Shown here piece after piece: positions 49,371 to 58,787 of a stretch of 64,000 nt of DNA. The DNA comes from Rhodopirellula bahusiensis. Lineage in GTDB: Bacteria > Planctomycetota > Planctomycetia > Pirellulales > Pirellulaceae. The stretch covers positions 1 through 64,000 of the forward strand of contig NZ_NIZW01000028.1 of NCBI RefSeq assembly GCF_002727185.1. The letters are read 5' to 3'. Within the stretch, counting starts at the first letter, position 1, and each line of letters opens with the position of its first letter. The notes beneath the pieces are model-generated. The model was not told the DNA's origin, did no database searches, and saw only the letters and a list, made by a program, of their open reading frames with translations. Position numbers and translations under genes: made by a program.

Positions 49371-49462
49371 CACTCACGCGGCGCGACTCATTTGTTGGCT
49401 CGCTCGTTCGATGAGTGACGCATTTCACACCCACATTCTCAGCCCTCCACGATTGATTGTTC

Positions 49463-50836
49463 ATGAGCTTTCCCCCTGCCTCGAAGTCTCGCCGAGATCT
49501 TTTGATGACCGCCGGATTTGTCTCCATGGCAACGCTGACTCCGTGGGCCTTGCCGGTTCGGCAATCACTTGCCAAGTCACCGAATGAACGCAAACGGTTT
49601 GCGTTGATCGGCGTCGGCGGAAATGGGACACGGACTTCGCCCGTTGGGAAAGAATTTGCTGACTTGGTCGCGCTGTGTGATGTCGACGAGGAACATCTGA
49701 AGCATGGCAACGAATTGCTGTGTGATGGCAAAGCCGAATTGTTTCGTGACTACCGCGAAGTGCTTTCTCGTGATGACATTGACTTGGTTCAGATTTCAAC
49801 GCCTGATCACTGGCACGCGAAAATCTTGATTGAGGCGATGTTGGCGGGCAAAGATGCGTACTGTGAAAAACCGCTGACGTTGACGATCGACGAAGGAAAG
49901 TTGGTCCGGAAGGTTCAACAGCAAACCGGACGTGTCGTTCAAGTCGGAACGCAGCAACGCAGCAGTTTCGACAAGTTCAATCGTGCTCTGGCAATCATCG
50001 CGGAAGGTCGCCTGGGCAAACTCAAACGCTTGATCGTCGGAATCGACGCGGGTGGATGGAGTCCCGAGATTCCCGTCGCCGACGTGCCCAAAGGATTGGA
50101 CTGGGATCGTTGGCTGGGACCCGGTCCTAAAATGGAATATCGCTATGCGAAGGACGCCAAGCGAGCGGACAAGAACTACACCAATGGGCACACGCACTTC
50201 CGTTGGTGGTACGAACACTCCGGAGGCAAATTGACCGACTGGGGAGCCCACCATGTCGACATCGCGATGCTGGGGATCGCCGCGGCGGGGCAGAACAACG
50301 ACCCCGTTTCGGTTGCCGGGACCGCGAAACATGACGTGGAGTTTCGCGACGGAATGCCGCTGCAGAACAATCGCTACAACACCGCACGAGCGTTTGATCT
50401 TCGCGTCGCTTTCGCGGATGGCGATGTCGAGATGAACATTCGCCACGACGTCGACAATGGGATTTTGTTTGAAGGCGAACGAGGCCGGATCTTTGTCAAT
50501 CGCGGCAAGTTGGTTGGCAAACCCGTTGAAGACTTGGAATCGAACCCGCTCGCCGAAGATGCGATTTCGAAGATTTATCGCGGGATGCCCATGGAAGGCA
50601 ATGACCGCCCTGCACACTGGGCGAACTTCATGCATGCGATTGACAATCGAGTGCTGCCGATTTCCGACGTGCATTCCCACATGAAGATGCTCAACGTGTG
50701 TCACTTGGCCGGCATCTGTTGTCGGTTGGGACGCAAAGTCGAGTGGGATCAAGTGACGGAAAGTGTCGTTGGCGATGAACAGGCCGCTGCGATGATGAAG
50801 CGACCCTATCGGTCTGGTTATGAAATCGACATGTGA
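49463..50836 (+). CDS. Gfo/Idh/MocA-family oxidoreductase, Tat-exported
   Basis: A 457-residue NAD(P)-dependent oxidoreductase. The N-terminus bears a twin-arginine signal (S-R10-R11-DLLMTAGF), so it is probably exported with its cofactor bound, or anchored. The Rossmann motif is IGVGGNG and the family's catalytic lysine motif is EKPL (YCEKPLTLT); the later WGAHHVDIAMLG is the family histidine segment. Start: the ATG at 49463; a TTG at 49457 would add two residues. In this family, members oxidise a sugar C3 hydroxyl to a 3-keto group; the following DUF1080 gene (68 bases downstream) is of the 3-keto-glycoside hydrolase type, so a coupled two-step cleavage is plausible. Confidence 0.89.
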   Translation: MSFPPASKSRRDLLMTAGFVSMATLTPWALPVRQSLAKSPNERKRFALIGVGGNGTRTSPVGKEFADLVALCDVDEEHLKHGNELLCDGKAELFRDYREVLSRDDIDLVQISTPDHWHAKILIEAMLAGKDAYCEKPLTLTIDEGKLVRKVQQQTGRVVQVGTQQRSSFDKFNRALAIIAEGRLGKLKRLIVGIDAGGWSPEIPVADVPKGLDWDRWLGPGPKMEYRYAKDAKRADKNYTNGHTHFRWWYEHSGGKLTDWGAHHVDIAMLGIAAAGQNNDPVSVAGTAKHDVEFRDGMPLQNNRYNTARAFDLRVAFADGDVEMNIRHDVDNGILFEGERGRIFVNRGKLVGKPVEDLESNPLAEDAISKIYRGMPMEGNDRPAHWANFMHAIDNRVLPISDVHSHMKMLNVCHLAGICCRLGRKVEWDQVTESVVGDEQAAAMMKRPYRSGYEIDM

Positions 50837-50904
50837 GGCGTTTGCCTTCCCCGCATGATGCGCCTCCCTATGAAGTTGTCTTCCCCGATCGAGTCACGTG
50901 TTCG

Positions 50905-51921
50905 ATGTCAATGAAAACTCGCTCCAAAGTGCCGGTCTGTTTTTGTGCTCTCTTTTTGCTGGTTGTTGGTCCTGTGTGCGGCGCAATGGCCGCGGACACG
51001 ACCGCAAAAACGAAACCGAAGATTCAGCCATATCCCAATGCCGTCGTCTGGACCAACGCTGCGAAAGCTCAAGCGGAATTCGATGGCTTTGAGTTTGTCG
51101 GCGAATTTGTTCGAGACGATCAAGCGATGCAGGTCACTCCGTCTGAGGGCCGGTTCTACGTTTCGGTGTACGACGGTGGATTTCCCGGCACAGGTTGGGA
51201 TGGCAGTCCTGTCGTGCATGAGTGGTCGGATCGCGAAGGAATCGAGTCGCGTGTTGTGGGCTGGCAAAAGATTGATCGCAGTGCATCGGTTGTCGGAAAG
51301 AAGCCGCCGGCTGACGCGATCGTGTTGTTCGATGGCACGAACACGAACGCTTGGAAGAACGGCAAGATCGAGGATGGCGTTCTCAAAGCGGGAGCAAGAA
51401 CCAAAGCAACGTTTCAGGATTTCCGACTGTACCTTGAATTTCAAATTCCGCTGCAACCCGAGCCACCGATCAGTCATCCGCATCGCGGCAACAGTGGCGT
51501 TTTCGCGGTCGGTGCCTATGAGGTGCAGATCTCTGACAACTTTGGATTGGACCCCAGTCCCGAGGCATGGCAGGACATGGTCATGTTGAAACCCGTCAAC
51601 ACGTGGTGCGGCAGCATCTACGGAATTCGCGAAGCCGATTGGAATGTTTGCTTGCCACCGCTGGCTTGGCAGAGCATGGAAATCGACTTCACCGCGGCTC
51701 GATTCAAGGACGGAAAGAAGATCCAGTCCGCAGTGATCTCGGTGACCCAGAATGGTGTCCTGATTCACGACCGGGTGGAACTGCCCGAGGGAACGGGGGG
51801 CGGGCCAGCAGGTCCAAGACCCGAAGTGGCGGAAGGTCCGATCTATCTTCAGAACCATGGCAATCCCAACCGGTTTCGCAACATCTGGATCGTTCCAGGC
51901 TCGTCCACGGCACATCAGTGA
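50905..51921 (+). CDS. DUF1080 protein (3-keto-disaccharide hydrolase-like)
   Basis: A 338-residue exported protein: signal peptide (VPVCFCALFLLVVGPVCGAMA), a lead domain to about 135, then a DUF1080 lectin-fold domain. Its signatures are IVLFDGTNTNAW, and RGNSGVFAVGAYEVQISD, with the GNSGV/YEVQI core typical of 3-keto-glycoside hydrolase/lyase members. Start: the ATG at 50905 (an ATG at 50911 is equally possible); an upstream GTG at 50833 overlaps the previous stop but lies before the signal peptide. Its likely partner is the oxidoreductase just upstream; the substrate is unproven. Confidence 0.83.
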   Translation: MSMKTRSKVPVCFCALFLLVVGPVCGAMAADTTAKTKPKIQPYPNAVVWTNAAKAQAEFDGFEFVGEFVRDDQAMQVTPSEGRFYVSVYDGGFPGTGWDGSPVVHEWSDREGIESRVVGWQKIDRSASVVGKKPPADAIVLFDGTNTNAWKNGKIEDGVLKAGARTKATFQDFRLYLEFQIPLQPEPPISHPHRGNSGVFAVGAYEVQISDNFGLDPSPEAWQDMVMLKPVNTWCGSIYGIREADWNVCLPPLAWQSMEIDFTAARFKDGKKIQSAVISVTQNGVLIHDRVELPEGTGGGPAGPRPEVAEGPIYLQNHGNPNRFRNIWIVPGSSTAHQ

Positions 51922-51993
51922 ATGAGGCGATATCCCGTCCTTGTCATTCGTTTCCTTCCATTGACCTTCCTTCTCGTTTTCCAAACCCAAACT

Positions 51994-52713
51994 ATGTTTC
52001 GACCCATCCTTTCCGTAGCGTTTGTGACGACTTCCTTGTTGACACATTCAACGCTCGTCGCCGACGAAGCATCCTCGGGATTGCCCGAAACCAAAGTTTT
52101 GTTTGAGGATGACTTCGAAGGTCGTTCGACGCTGGGCGAAGGCTATCGGACCGGGCGAGGAATGGAGGCCGGATGGAGCATCCGCGATGGTGTCTTGTTC
52201 GGCAAACAAATTCGGGACGACCATGGCTCCACCATGCGAAAGCAAATGAAGTTTGGCGATCTTCATGTGTCGTTTGACTTCCGGTTCAATGGCGGAAGCC
52301 GCTTCAACTTTGTGATCGACGACAACAATGAAGAATCCGTGCATGCCGGGCATGTGGCTCGTGCATCACTGACACCAAAACGGATGATGATCAGCGATGA
52401 CAAATTCGGTTTGATGAATCTGGAAGTTCGCGAGAAACGAAAGACGAAATCGCTGCCGACGGAACAGCAGAAAGAATTGGAGGACCTGTTGGCTCGCACG
52501 CAAGCCTCCGCCGCCATCCAAGCCAAGCCGGGCACTTGGCATCACTTGGAACTGACCATCCATGGGACCGTGATGACTGTTCACCTCGATGGCAAAGAGG
52601 TGGTCTCGTTGGATTCTACCGGTTTCGCTCATCCGACGAAGACTCAGTTCGGAATGACGGTGAATGGAAGCAGCATCGATTTCGACAACCTTTGTGTTTT
52701 CGCGACCGAGTGA
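51994..52713 (+). CDS. small exported lectin-fold protein (DUF1080-like)
   Basis: A 239-residue protein with a signal peptide (MFRPILSVAFVTTSLLTHSTLVA) and a concanavalin-like beta-sandwich: opening VLFEDDFEGRSTLGEGYR, closing TWHHLELTIHGTVMTVHLDGKEV and FDNLCVF. I place it near DUF1080/GH16-like folds but see no catalytic motif such as ExDxxE, so it may bind a sugar chain. The ATG at 51922, immediately after the previous stop, is also possible and would add a second hydrophobic stretch. It lies between the other DUF1080 gene and a sulfatase. Confidence 0.68.
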   Translation: MFRPILSVAFVTTSLLTHSTLVADEASSGLPETKVLFEDDFEGRSTLGEGYRTGRGMEAGWSIRDGVLFGKQIRDDHGSTMRKQMKFGDLHVSFDFRFNGGSRFNFVIDDNNEESVHAGHVARASLTPKRMMISDDKFGLMNLEVREKRKTKSLPTEQQKELEDLLARTQASAAIQAKPGTWHHLELTIHGTVMTVHLDGKEVVSLDSTGFAHPTKTQFGMTVNGSSIDFDNLCVFATE

Positions 52714-52774
52714 ACTTGGTTTGTTTCCCGCTCTTTCTCCCCTGCCCTGCTCTTCCCTTCATAAACCCGAACTC

Positions 52775-54448
52775 ATGCGAATCCACTCTTTGAAAAGACT
52801 TGCACCAATCTTGCTGTTTTTCGCGGCGCTGTGTGCTACCAGCCTGCCTGCTGCGGATTCTCGACCGAACTTTTTATTCGTTCTGACGGACGACCAGTCC
52901 TACGGAATGATGGGCTGCGATGGAAACGAGTTGACGCGGACGCCGAACATCGACCAGTTGGCTCGCGAAGGCGTGTTCTTTGATCGAGCCTATGTGACCA
53001 GTGCGATCTGCACTCCGAGTCGGATTTCGATCTTTCTCAGCCAGTACGAACGCAAGCACGGTGTGAATTTCAATTCAGGAACCAGTGTCGCGCCCGAGGC
53101 ATGGGCGAAGTCCTATCCTGTGATCATGCGAGAGAACGGGTACTACACCGGCTATGTCGGAAAGAACCACGCGCCGATTGGAAAGGGCGGCTACAACAGC
53201 AGTTTGATGGAAGAGTCGTTTGATTACTTCTACGCCGGACACGGGCACATCCGTTTCTATCCCAAAGACGTCCACGAGATCTTTGAGGGGGCGGCCTACG
53301 ACACGCAAGTCGAAATCGTCAACGAAGGTGCTCAGGATTTTATGTCGTATGAACATCGCTTGGACGGTGCGGTGCGATTCCTGGACGAACGTCCGGCGGA
53401 CAAACCGTTTTGCTTGAGCATCTGTTTGAACCTGCCGCACAGTGCGGGAACGGGCACCATGCAACAGCGAGAAAGCGATGATGAAATCTACAAGTCGCTC
53501 TACCGTGACATCGAGATTCCTTTGCCGGAGCACTACGTTGCGAAGGACGAGATTGAGACGCCACGTTTGCCAGCGGATGTGTTGCGAGCGAGTGAGCGGC
53601 AGGCCAGCTACAACTTTGTCGACACTCCCGAGGCGTTGAAAGAACGCACCATTCGGCAGATGCAATCCATGACCGGGATCGATCGTTTGATCGGAAACCT
53701 ACGCACCAAGCTCGAGACAGAAGGCGTGGACGACAACACGATCATCATCTTCTGTTCCGACCACGGATTGTTCATGGGGCAACATGGTCTTGGTGGGAAA
53801 GCGTTGTGCTACGAGCAGACGACGCATGTGCCGATGATCGTCTTCGATCCAGAACTGCCAACTGTACTGCAAGGGGCTCGTTGCAACGAGTTGGTTCAAA
53901 CGATCGACATCGCTGCGACGATGCTAGATCTGGCTGAGATTGAAAAGCCTGACACCTTTCAAGGCCTGTCGTTGCGGCCACTTTTGAGCGGCCAAGGCGG
54001 CGCGATTCGTGATCATGTTTTCACCGAAAACCTGTGGGTGACACACTTTGGCAACCCTCGCATTGAGGCGGTGCAGGACAAGCGTTGGAAATACATCCGG
54101 TACTACCACAACGATTGTGTTCCCGCCTCGGTCAAGATTCAGGTGGCCAAGGATCTTGGTATCAAGTCGTCCACCATGCTGTATGGCATTCACGACAATG
54201 AAATCGCGGTGTATCGGAACCATGCCGAGGCATCGTTGCGAGGTGAGGAACCGATTTGCGAAGAGTTGTTTGATTTGGAAAGTGATCCCGACGAGCTGAA
54301 CAATTTAATCGACGATCCTGCCGCGAAGACACAGTTGGAAGAGCTTCGAGTCGTTTGGAAGCAGCAGCTCACGAAAGCTCGCGGCAAAGGATTTCCTGCT
54401 GTGCTTCGCTACACCGTCGACAGCGAAAAAGACTACAAGTCGAAGTGA
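52775..54448 (+). CDS. exported type I sulfatase
   Basis: A 557-residue sulfatase with a signal peptide ([21 protein letters not shown]). Metal pair LTDDQSYG and a canonical site C79-T-P-S-R83. The later [16 protein letters not shown] and ENLWVTHFG segments resemble choline-sulfatase/iduronate-2-sulfatase-like S1 families. Start: the ATG at 52775, since the upstream 37 codons do not precede a signal. It is followed by the fusion gene, 47 bases away on the same strand. Confidence 0.9.
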   Translation: MRIHSLKRLAPILLFFAALCATSLPAADSRPNFLFVLTDDQSYGMMGCDGNELTRTPNIDQLAREGVFFDRAYVTSAICTPSRISIFLSQYERKHGVNFNSGTSVAPEAWAKSYPVIMRENGYYTGYVGKNHAPIGKGGYNSSLMEESFDYFYAGHGHIRFYPKDVHEIFEGAAYDTQVEIVNEGAQDFMSYEHRLDGAVRFLDERPADKPFCLSICLNLPHSAGTGTMQQRESDDEIYKSLYRDIEIPLPEHYVAKDEIETPRLPADVLRASERQASYNFVDTPEALKERTIRQMQSMTGIDRLIGNLRTKLETEGVDDNTIIIFCSDHGLFMGQHGLGGKALCYEQTTHVPMIVFDPELPTVLQGARCNELVQTIDIAATMLDLAEIEKPDTFQGLSLRPLLSGQGGAIRDHVFTENLWVTHFGNPRIEAVQDKRWKYIRYYHNDCVPASVKIQVAKDLGIKSSTMLYGIHDNEIAVYRNHAEASLRGEEPICEELFDLESDPDELNNLIDDPAAKTQLEELRVVWKQQLTKARGKGFPAVLRYTVDSEKDYKSK

Positions 54449-54495
54449 ATTCATTGGCCGTCGTTTCAGTTTCAATTCCCACCTTGCTGCCTGCT

Positions 54496-56928
54496 ATGTT
54501 GAACCGAATAAAGTTTCTATCCTCGATGTTGGTCGGCCTTTTGGTTCTGACCGCATCCAGTGTCGATGCCAAGGAACGTCCGAACATTGTGTTGATCGTT
54601 GCCGATGACCTTGGCTACAGCGACGTTGGTTTCAATGGCTGCAAGGAGATTCCCACACCGAGATTGGACGAGTTGGCGGGGGAAGGCGTGGTCTTCACCA
54701 ACGGCTACGCTTCGCATCCCTATTGCAGTCCCAGCCGCGCGGGGTTGTTGACGGGAAGGTATCAACAGCGATTCGGGCATGAGGGCAACCCAGAACCGGA
54801 TCCGCAGTGGCACGGTGACGACACGCCGGGGATGCCGCTCTCGGAAACGACGCTTGCGGATGCTTTGAAAGAAGCTGGATACGTCACCGGAGCAGTCGGC
54901 AAGTGGCACCTGGGCGACGCGAAACCGTTCTGGCCCAATCGCCGTGGATTCGATGAGTGGTTTGGCTTCAGTGGAGGCGGATTGAGCTATTGGGGAGACT
55001 TGGGAAGAAAAGATCCTTTGCTCGGTGTGCATCGCGGTGATGAACCGGTCGATCGCAAGTCGTTGACGTATTTGACGGATGACTTTTCAACGGAAGCGGT
55101 CAAGTTCATTCAGCGTCACGAGACGGAACCGTTCTTTTTGTACTTGGCGTACAACGCACCGCATGCTCCCGACCAAGCCACCCGGGCTCATCTGCAGAAG
55201 ACAGCACACATCGAGTACGGAGGTCGAGCGGTTTACGGAGCGATGGTCGCTGGGATGGACGAAGGCATTGGGCGAGTCGTTGACCAAATTCGCGAATCGG
55301 AGTTGGGCGACAACACGTTGATTGTCTTTTACAGCGACAACGGTGGGCGGCGTGAGCACGCGATGAATTTGCCGTACCGAGGTCACAAGGGCATGCTGTT
55401 TGAAGGCGGTATTCGGGTGCCGTTCTTGGTTTCTTGGCCAGGGACTTTGCCGAGCGGAGTTCGAGAGCAATCGCCGATCACGGCACTCGATGTCTTTCCT
55501 ACCGTCCTCGCCGCAGCAGGATTGGACCCGACCAAGAATGAAAAGCTGGACGGCCAAAACTTGTTGCCCGGTTTGACCGACGCGGGAACGGAGTTTCCCA
55601 AACGGCCGTTGTTTTGGCGTTACTCGATGGGCGATGATTCGTATGGCTATGCGGTTCGCGACGGGAATTGGAAGTTGGTTGACAGTCGCTACAAGAACCG
55701 AAAGCTGTTGTTTGATTTGGCGAACGACCCTTGGGAACGCGAAGACTTGGCCGAACAGCATCCTGAACAAGTGGATCGGCTATCGCGGATGATTGAGGCC
55801 TGGGATGCCGGCAATGTGCCGCCGAAGTGGCATGATGCTCACGGCGTCAATGTCAGGAAAGAAGAGGACTCACGAACAGAGGCTGTTGAAAAAGCCGCTC
55901 GAGGCGAACGTGCGCGGCCGGATTTGGATTTGAACTCGATGATTGAGCCGGTGCCAGCGAGAGCGAAGTTCATCGACGAGGATTTCTACATCTGGGGCGG
56001 CAGTATGGTGCGTGACGTCGACGGCACCTGCCATCTTTTCTACAGTCGCTGGCCGCGAGAGTCGGGACACAATGCTTGGGTCACCCATTCGGAGGTTGCT
56101 CACGCGGTGTCGGATGATCCGCTGGGGCCATACCACTTCGTCGATGTAGCTTTGCCCGTTCGAGGCGAAAAACCGTGGGACGGCATGTGCACTCACAACC
56201 CGACCGTGCATGAGTTCGATGGGAAGTACTATCTCTACTACATGGGGAACACGGGTGACGGTGAACCGACGAGAAAGCTGAATATGGTTCATCGCAACAA
56301 TCAACGCATTGGTGTCGCGATTGCCGATCACCCCAACGGACCATGGAAACGTTTTGACGAGCCACTGATCGACATCAGCGAAGATGCCTCGGCGTCGGAT
56401 GCATTGATGGTGAGCAACCCATCGATCTTGCGTCGGGATGATGGGACGTTTGTGTTGATTTACAAAGCGGTCGGCAAGAAAAGACGCATGCCGTTTGGAG
56501 GCCCGGTCGTTCACCTTGCCGCAACTTCTCAGTCACCGACGGGACCGTTTCGAAAGCAGAACAAACCGTTGTTCACCGCACCGGGAGTCGCCTTTCCAGC
56601 GGAAGACCCTTACATCTGGTTCCAAGATGGCACGTGCTGGGCGATCGTCAACGACCACAAGGGACACTTCAACGGAACCGGCAGTGACTCCTTGGCATTG
56701 TTTCAGTCGGTCGATGGTTTGCACTGGGAACCGGCCAATTCACCGTTGGTGACGGAACGCATCATCCCATGGGCGGACGGAACTCAGCAGTCCGTGCACC
56801 GTCTTGAACGCCCGCAACTGTACCTCGAAGACGGCAAACCAACCGTGCTATTTTGTGCGGCGGAGGAAACCAAGGAGAAGCTGCATTCGTTCAACGTGCA
56901 CTTGCCTCTGCGTCAGACGGGTGACTGA
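54496..56928 (+). CDS. sulfatase fused to a five-bladed-propeller glycosidase
   Basis: An 809-residue fusion. Signal peptide 1-25; a sulfatase from about 29 to 445, with VADD and the canonical site C77-S-P-S-R81 ([14 protein letters not shown]); a charged linker 445-485 ([22 protein letters not shown]); and from 486 a GH43/GH117-type propeller ([60 protein letters not shown]). The tandem suggests that sulfate removal and glycosidic cleavage on the same substrate are coupled outside the cytoplasm. A frameshift is not needed: the reading frame is continuous through the junction. Start: the ATG at 54496. It is the last gene of the plus-strand cluster. The propeller family (43, 117 or related) is not decided from sequence alone. 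Confidence 0.86.
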   Translation: MLNRIKFLSSMLVGLLVLTASSVDAKERPNIVLIVADDLGYSDVGFNGCKEIPTPRLDELAGEGVVFTNGYASHPYCSPSRAGLLTGRYQQRFGHEGNPEPDPQWHGDDTPGMPLSETTLADALKEAGYVTGAVGKWHLGDAKPFWPNRRGFDEWFGFSGGGLSYWGDLGRKDPLLGVHRGDEPVDRKSLTYLTDDFSTEAVKFIQRHETEPFFLYLAYNAPHAPDQATRAHLQKTAHIEYGGRAVYGAMVAGMDEGIGRVVDQIRESELGDNTLIVFYSDNGGRREHAMNLPYRGHKGMLFEGGIRVPFLVSWPGTLPSGVREQSPITALDVFPTVLAAAGLDPTKNEKLDGQNLLPGLTDAGTEFPKRPLFWRYSMGDDSYGYAVRDGNWKLVDSRYKNRKLLFDLANDPWEREDLAEQHPEQVDRLSRMIEAWDAGNVPPKWHDAHGVNVRKEEDSRTEAVEKAARGERARPDLDLNSMIEPVPARAKFIDEDFYIWGGSMVRDVDGTCHLFYSRWPRESGHNAWVTHSEVAHAVSDDPLGPYHFVDVALPVRGEKPWDGMCTHNPTVHEFDGKYYLYYMGNTGDGEPTRKLNMVHRNNQRIGVAIADHPNGPWKRFDEPLIDISEDASASDALMVSNPSILRRDDGTFVLIYKAVGKKRRMPFGGPVVHLAATSQSPTGPFRKQNKPLFTAPGVAFPAEDPYIWFQDGTCWAIVNDHKGHFNGTGSDSLALFQSVDGLHWEPANSPLVTERIIPWADGTQQSVHRLERPQLYLEDGKPTVLFCAAEETKEKLHSFNVHLPLRQTGD

Positions 56929-57368
56929 TTGATTGTCAGCGGGGACACAAACTAGGCGGCAATGATTCGGGATTCCGCATTGATAGCGGATGCAACTGTT
57001 CTTCCCCAATGGCACCTGCATAACAACAAGTCTCCCCTCTCCACCAAAGGAGGTCGTGCAGTTTATAGAGGTCGCGTTTTAGCGGTGTGAGCATTTGAGA
57101 ACCTCTCCCGAAACGAAGTTTTGGGGGAGGTCGAGCGACGCCGTTCAGGCGTACGTGAGGGAGGGGGCCGAGCATGGAAAGCGGCGCCGATTGCCCTCCC
57201 CCGGAAATCTCGCTGAACGCTCGCTTTCCGACCCCTCCCGCTGCACGGGCGGGGTTCTCAAGGCATTGCAAGCACAGCACTTCCCAACTGCACGACCTCG
57301 AAGCGAAGCGAGGGGAGCCAGGTTATTTCTGATGAAAGCTTGCGCGAACCAATGGCCACCAAATTTCA
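56929..57368. other. intergenic gap with a foldback element
   Basis: These 440 bases between two convergent genes (plus cluster ending at 56928, DUF1501 ending at 57369) contain no supported gene. They hold the repeat element at 57095-57261. Confidence 0.5.
57095..57261. repeat. 167-bp MITE-like element with 16-bp imperfect terminal inverted repeats
   Basis: The ends TTGAGAACCTCTCCCG and CGGGCGGGGTTCTCAA pair at 14 of 16 positions. Inside is a hairpin (ACCTCTCCC with GGGGGAGGT, 57101-57131) and another near 57234-57256 (ACCCCTCCCG with CGGGCGGGGT). There is no open reading frame and no clear target duplication. A non-autonomous mobile element or a structured intergenic repeat would fit. Confidence 0.6.
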
Positions 57369-58787
57369 TCAAGCAAGGATGTCGTGAAGCACGTTCCCGT
57401 GAACATCGGTGAGTCGAAAATCGCGACCACCGCTTCGGAAGGTCAACTGTTCGTGGTCGATGCCAAGCTGATGCAGAATTGTTGCCCAAAGGTCATAAAA
57501 CGTGCACGGGTTTTCGACGGCATGGTATCCCAGTTCGTCCGTTGCGCCGTAGACCGTTCCGCCTTTCACGCCGCCTCCTGCCAACCACATGCTGAAGCCG
57601 AACGGATTGTGATCGCGGCCAGCGGATCCTTGCGAGAAGGGCGTTCTGCCGAATTCTCCGGTGAACACGACCAAGGTTTCGTCGAGTAATCCGCGAGCGT
57701 CTAGGTCTTGGATCAATCCAGCGATCGGACGATCGACCTCATGTGCCATGGCGCGATGTCCTGTTTCGAGGTTGCCATGTTGATCCCAAGGATGCGAGGA
57801 GGCGGGGGCAACCGTCGCTGGCGAAAGGCACGACAGTTCGACAAAGCGGACGCCCTTTTCAACCAACTTGCGAGCCAGCAGGGCTTGTTTCCCATAGGCA
57901 GCGGTCATCGGGTCAGGATCATCGATGCCATACAGCCTGTGCGTCGCGGCAGTTTCATCGGAGAGGTCGCAGACCTCAGGAACAGAAGTCTGCATGCGAA
58001 ACGCGGTCTCATAGTTCTTGATCGCGGCGTCGACCTGTTGGTTGCGTGATTGAGCTGCGAAGGATTGATCGATTTGGGCGACGAAGTCAAGCTGTCGCCG
58101 CTGCATGTCGGCTGCCTGAGCCGGTTGGATGTGAGGGATCGGCTCTTGGCGGTCGGATTGTAGGATGGATGCTTGGTGTTGGGCGGGCAAGTAGCCGCTG
58201 CTGAACACGCCGGATCCGCCCAAGGGTGGAAGGCCGCCTTCGCTTTGCAGCACGACAAAGCTGGGCAGGTTCTCATTGGCCGTTCCGAGCCCATAGCTGA
58301 TCCAGGCACCTGCGCTGGGGTGACCTAGAAATGGGAATCCAGTGTGAGCAACATAGTTTCCTTGTGAATGTTCGTTCACTGTGGTTGTCGCGGAACGAAC
58401 TACCGCCAAGTGATCGGCACACTTTCCAATTTCGGGGAACAGGTCGCTGACTTCCAGTCCGCTCTCGCCGTACCGATTGAATGCGAAAGGGCTGCCAAAG
58501 ATGGAACCATTGTTGTTGAACTGAGTCTTTTCGATTTTGCCGGGCATCGCTTGGCCATGCCGTTTTTTCAGATCCGGTTTAGGGTCAAAGGAATCCACAT
58601 GCGAGACTCCACCCGACATGTAACACAGGATGACCTTGGTCGCTTTCGGTTGGATCGATAGGTTTGCCGGAGTCGCATGAAGGCGGTGTTGCAAACTCGA
58701 CAGCGCCAGCATGCCAAAACCACTGCTGCAGGATTTCAACCAGTGACGACGAGAGGCGAGATAGTGCGGGGAAGGCTCAGCGGACAT
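57369..58787 (-). CDS. DUF1501 protein (Tat-exported)
   Basis: A 472-residue DUF1501 protein, the second in the window. The N-terminus has a Tat-type signal (R13-R14[18 protein letters not shown]). The core has [21 protein letters not shown], then [23 protein letters not shown] and the C-terminal [10 protein letters not shown]. It differs from the copy at 10057-11514 but shares the same landmarks. It overlaps the upstream cytochrome gene by 11 bases (ATG at 58785-58787, upstream stop at 58777-58779). Confidence 0.92.
   Translation of the reverse strand: MSAEPSPHYLASRRHWLKSCSSGFGMLALSSLQHRLHATPANLSIQPKATKVILCYMSGGVSHVDSFDPKPDLKKRHGQAMPGKIEKTQFNNNGSIFGSPFAFNRYGESGLEVSDLFPEIGKCADHLAVVRSATTTVNEHSQGNYVAHTGFPFLGHPSAGAWISYGLGTANENLPSFVVLQSEGGLPPLGGSGVFSSGYLPAQHQASILQSDRQEPIPHIQPAQAADMQRRQLDFVAQIDQSFAAQSRNQQVDAAIKNYETAFRMQTSVPEVCDLSDETAATHRLYGIDDPDPMTAAYGKQALLARKLVEKGVRFVELSCLSPATVAPASSHPWDQHGNLETGHRAMAHEVDRPIAGLIQDLDARGLLDETLVVFTGEFGRTPFSQGSAGRDHNPFGFSMWLAGGGVKGGTVYGATDELGYHAVENPCTFYDLWATILHQLGIDHEQLTFRSGGRDFRLTDVHGNVLHDILA

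Noticed and set aside
57145-57489. A 114-codon open frame across the MITE-like element
   Set aside because: It runs through inverted repeats and into the end of the DUF1501 gene in a different frame; it is unlikely to be a gene.
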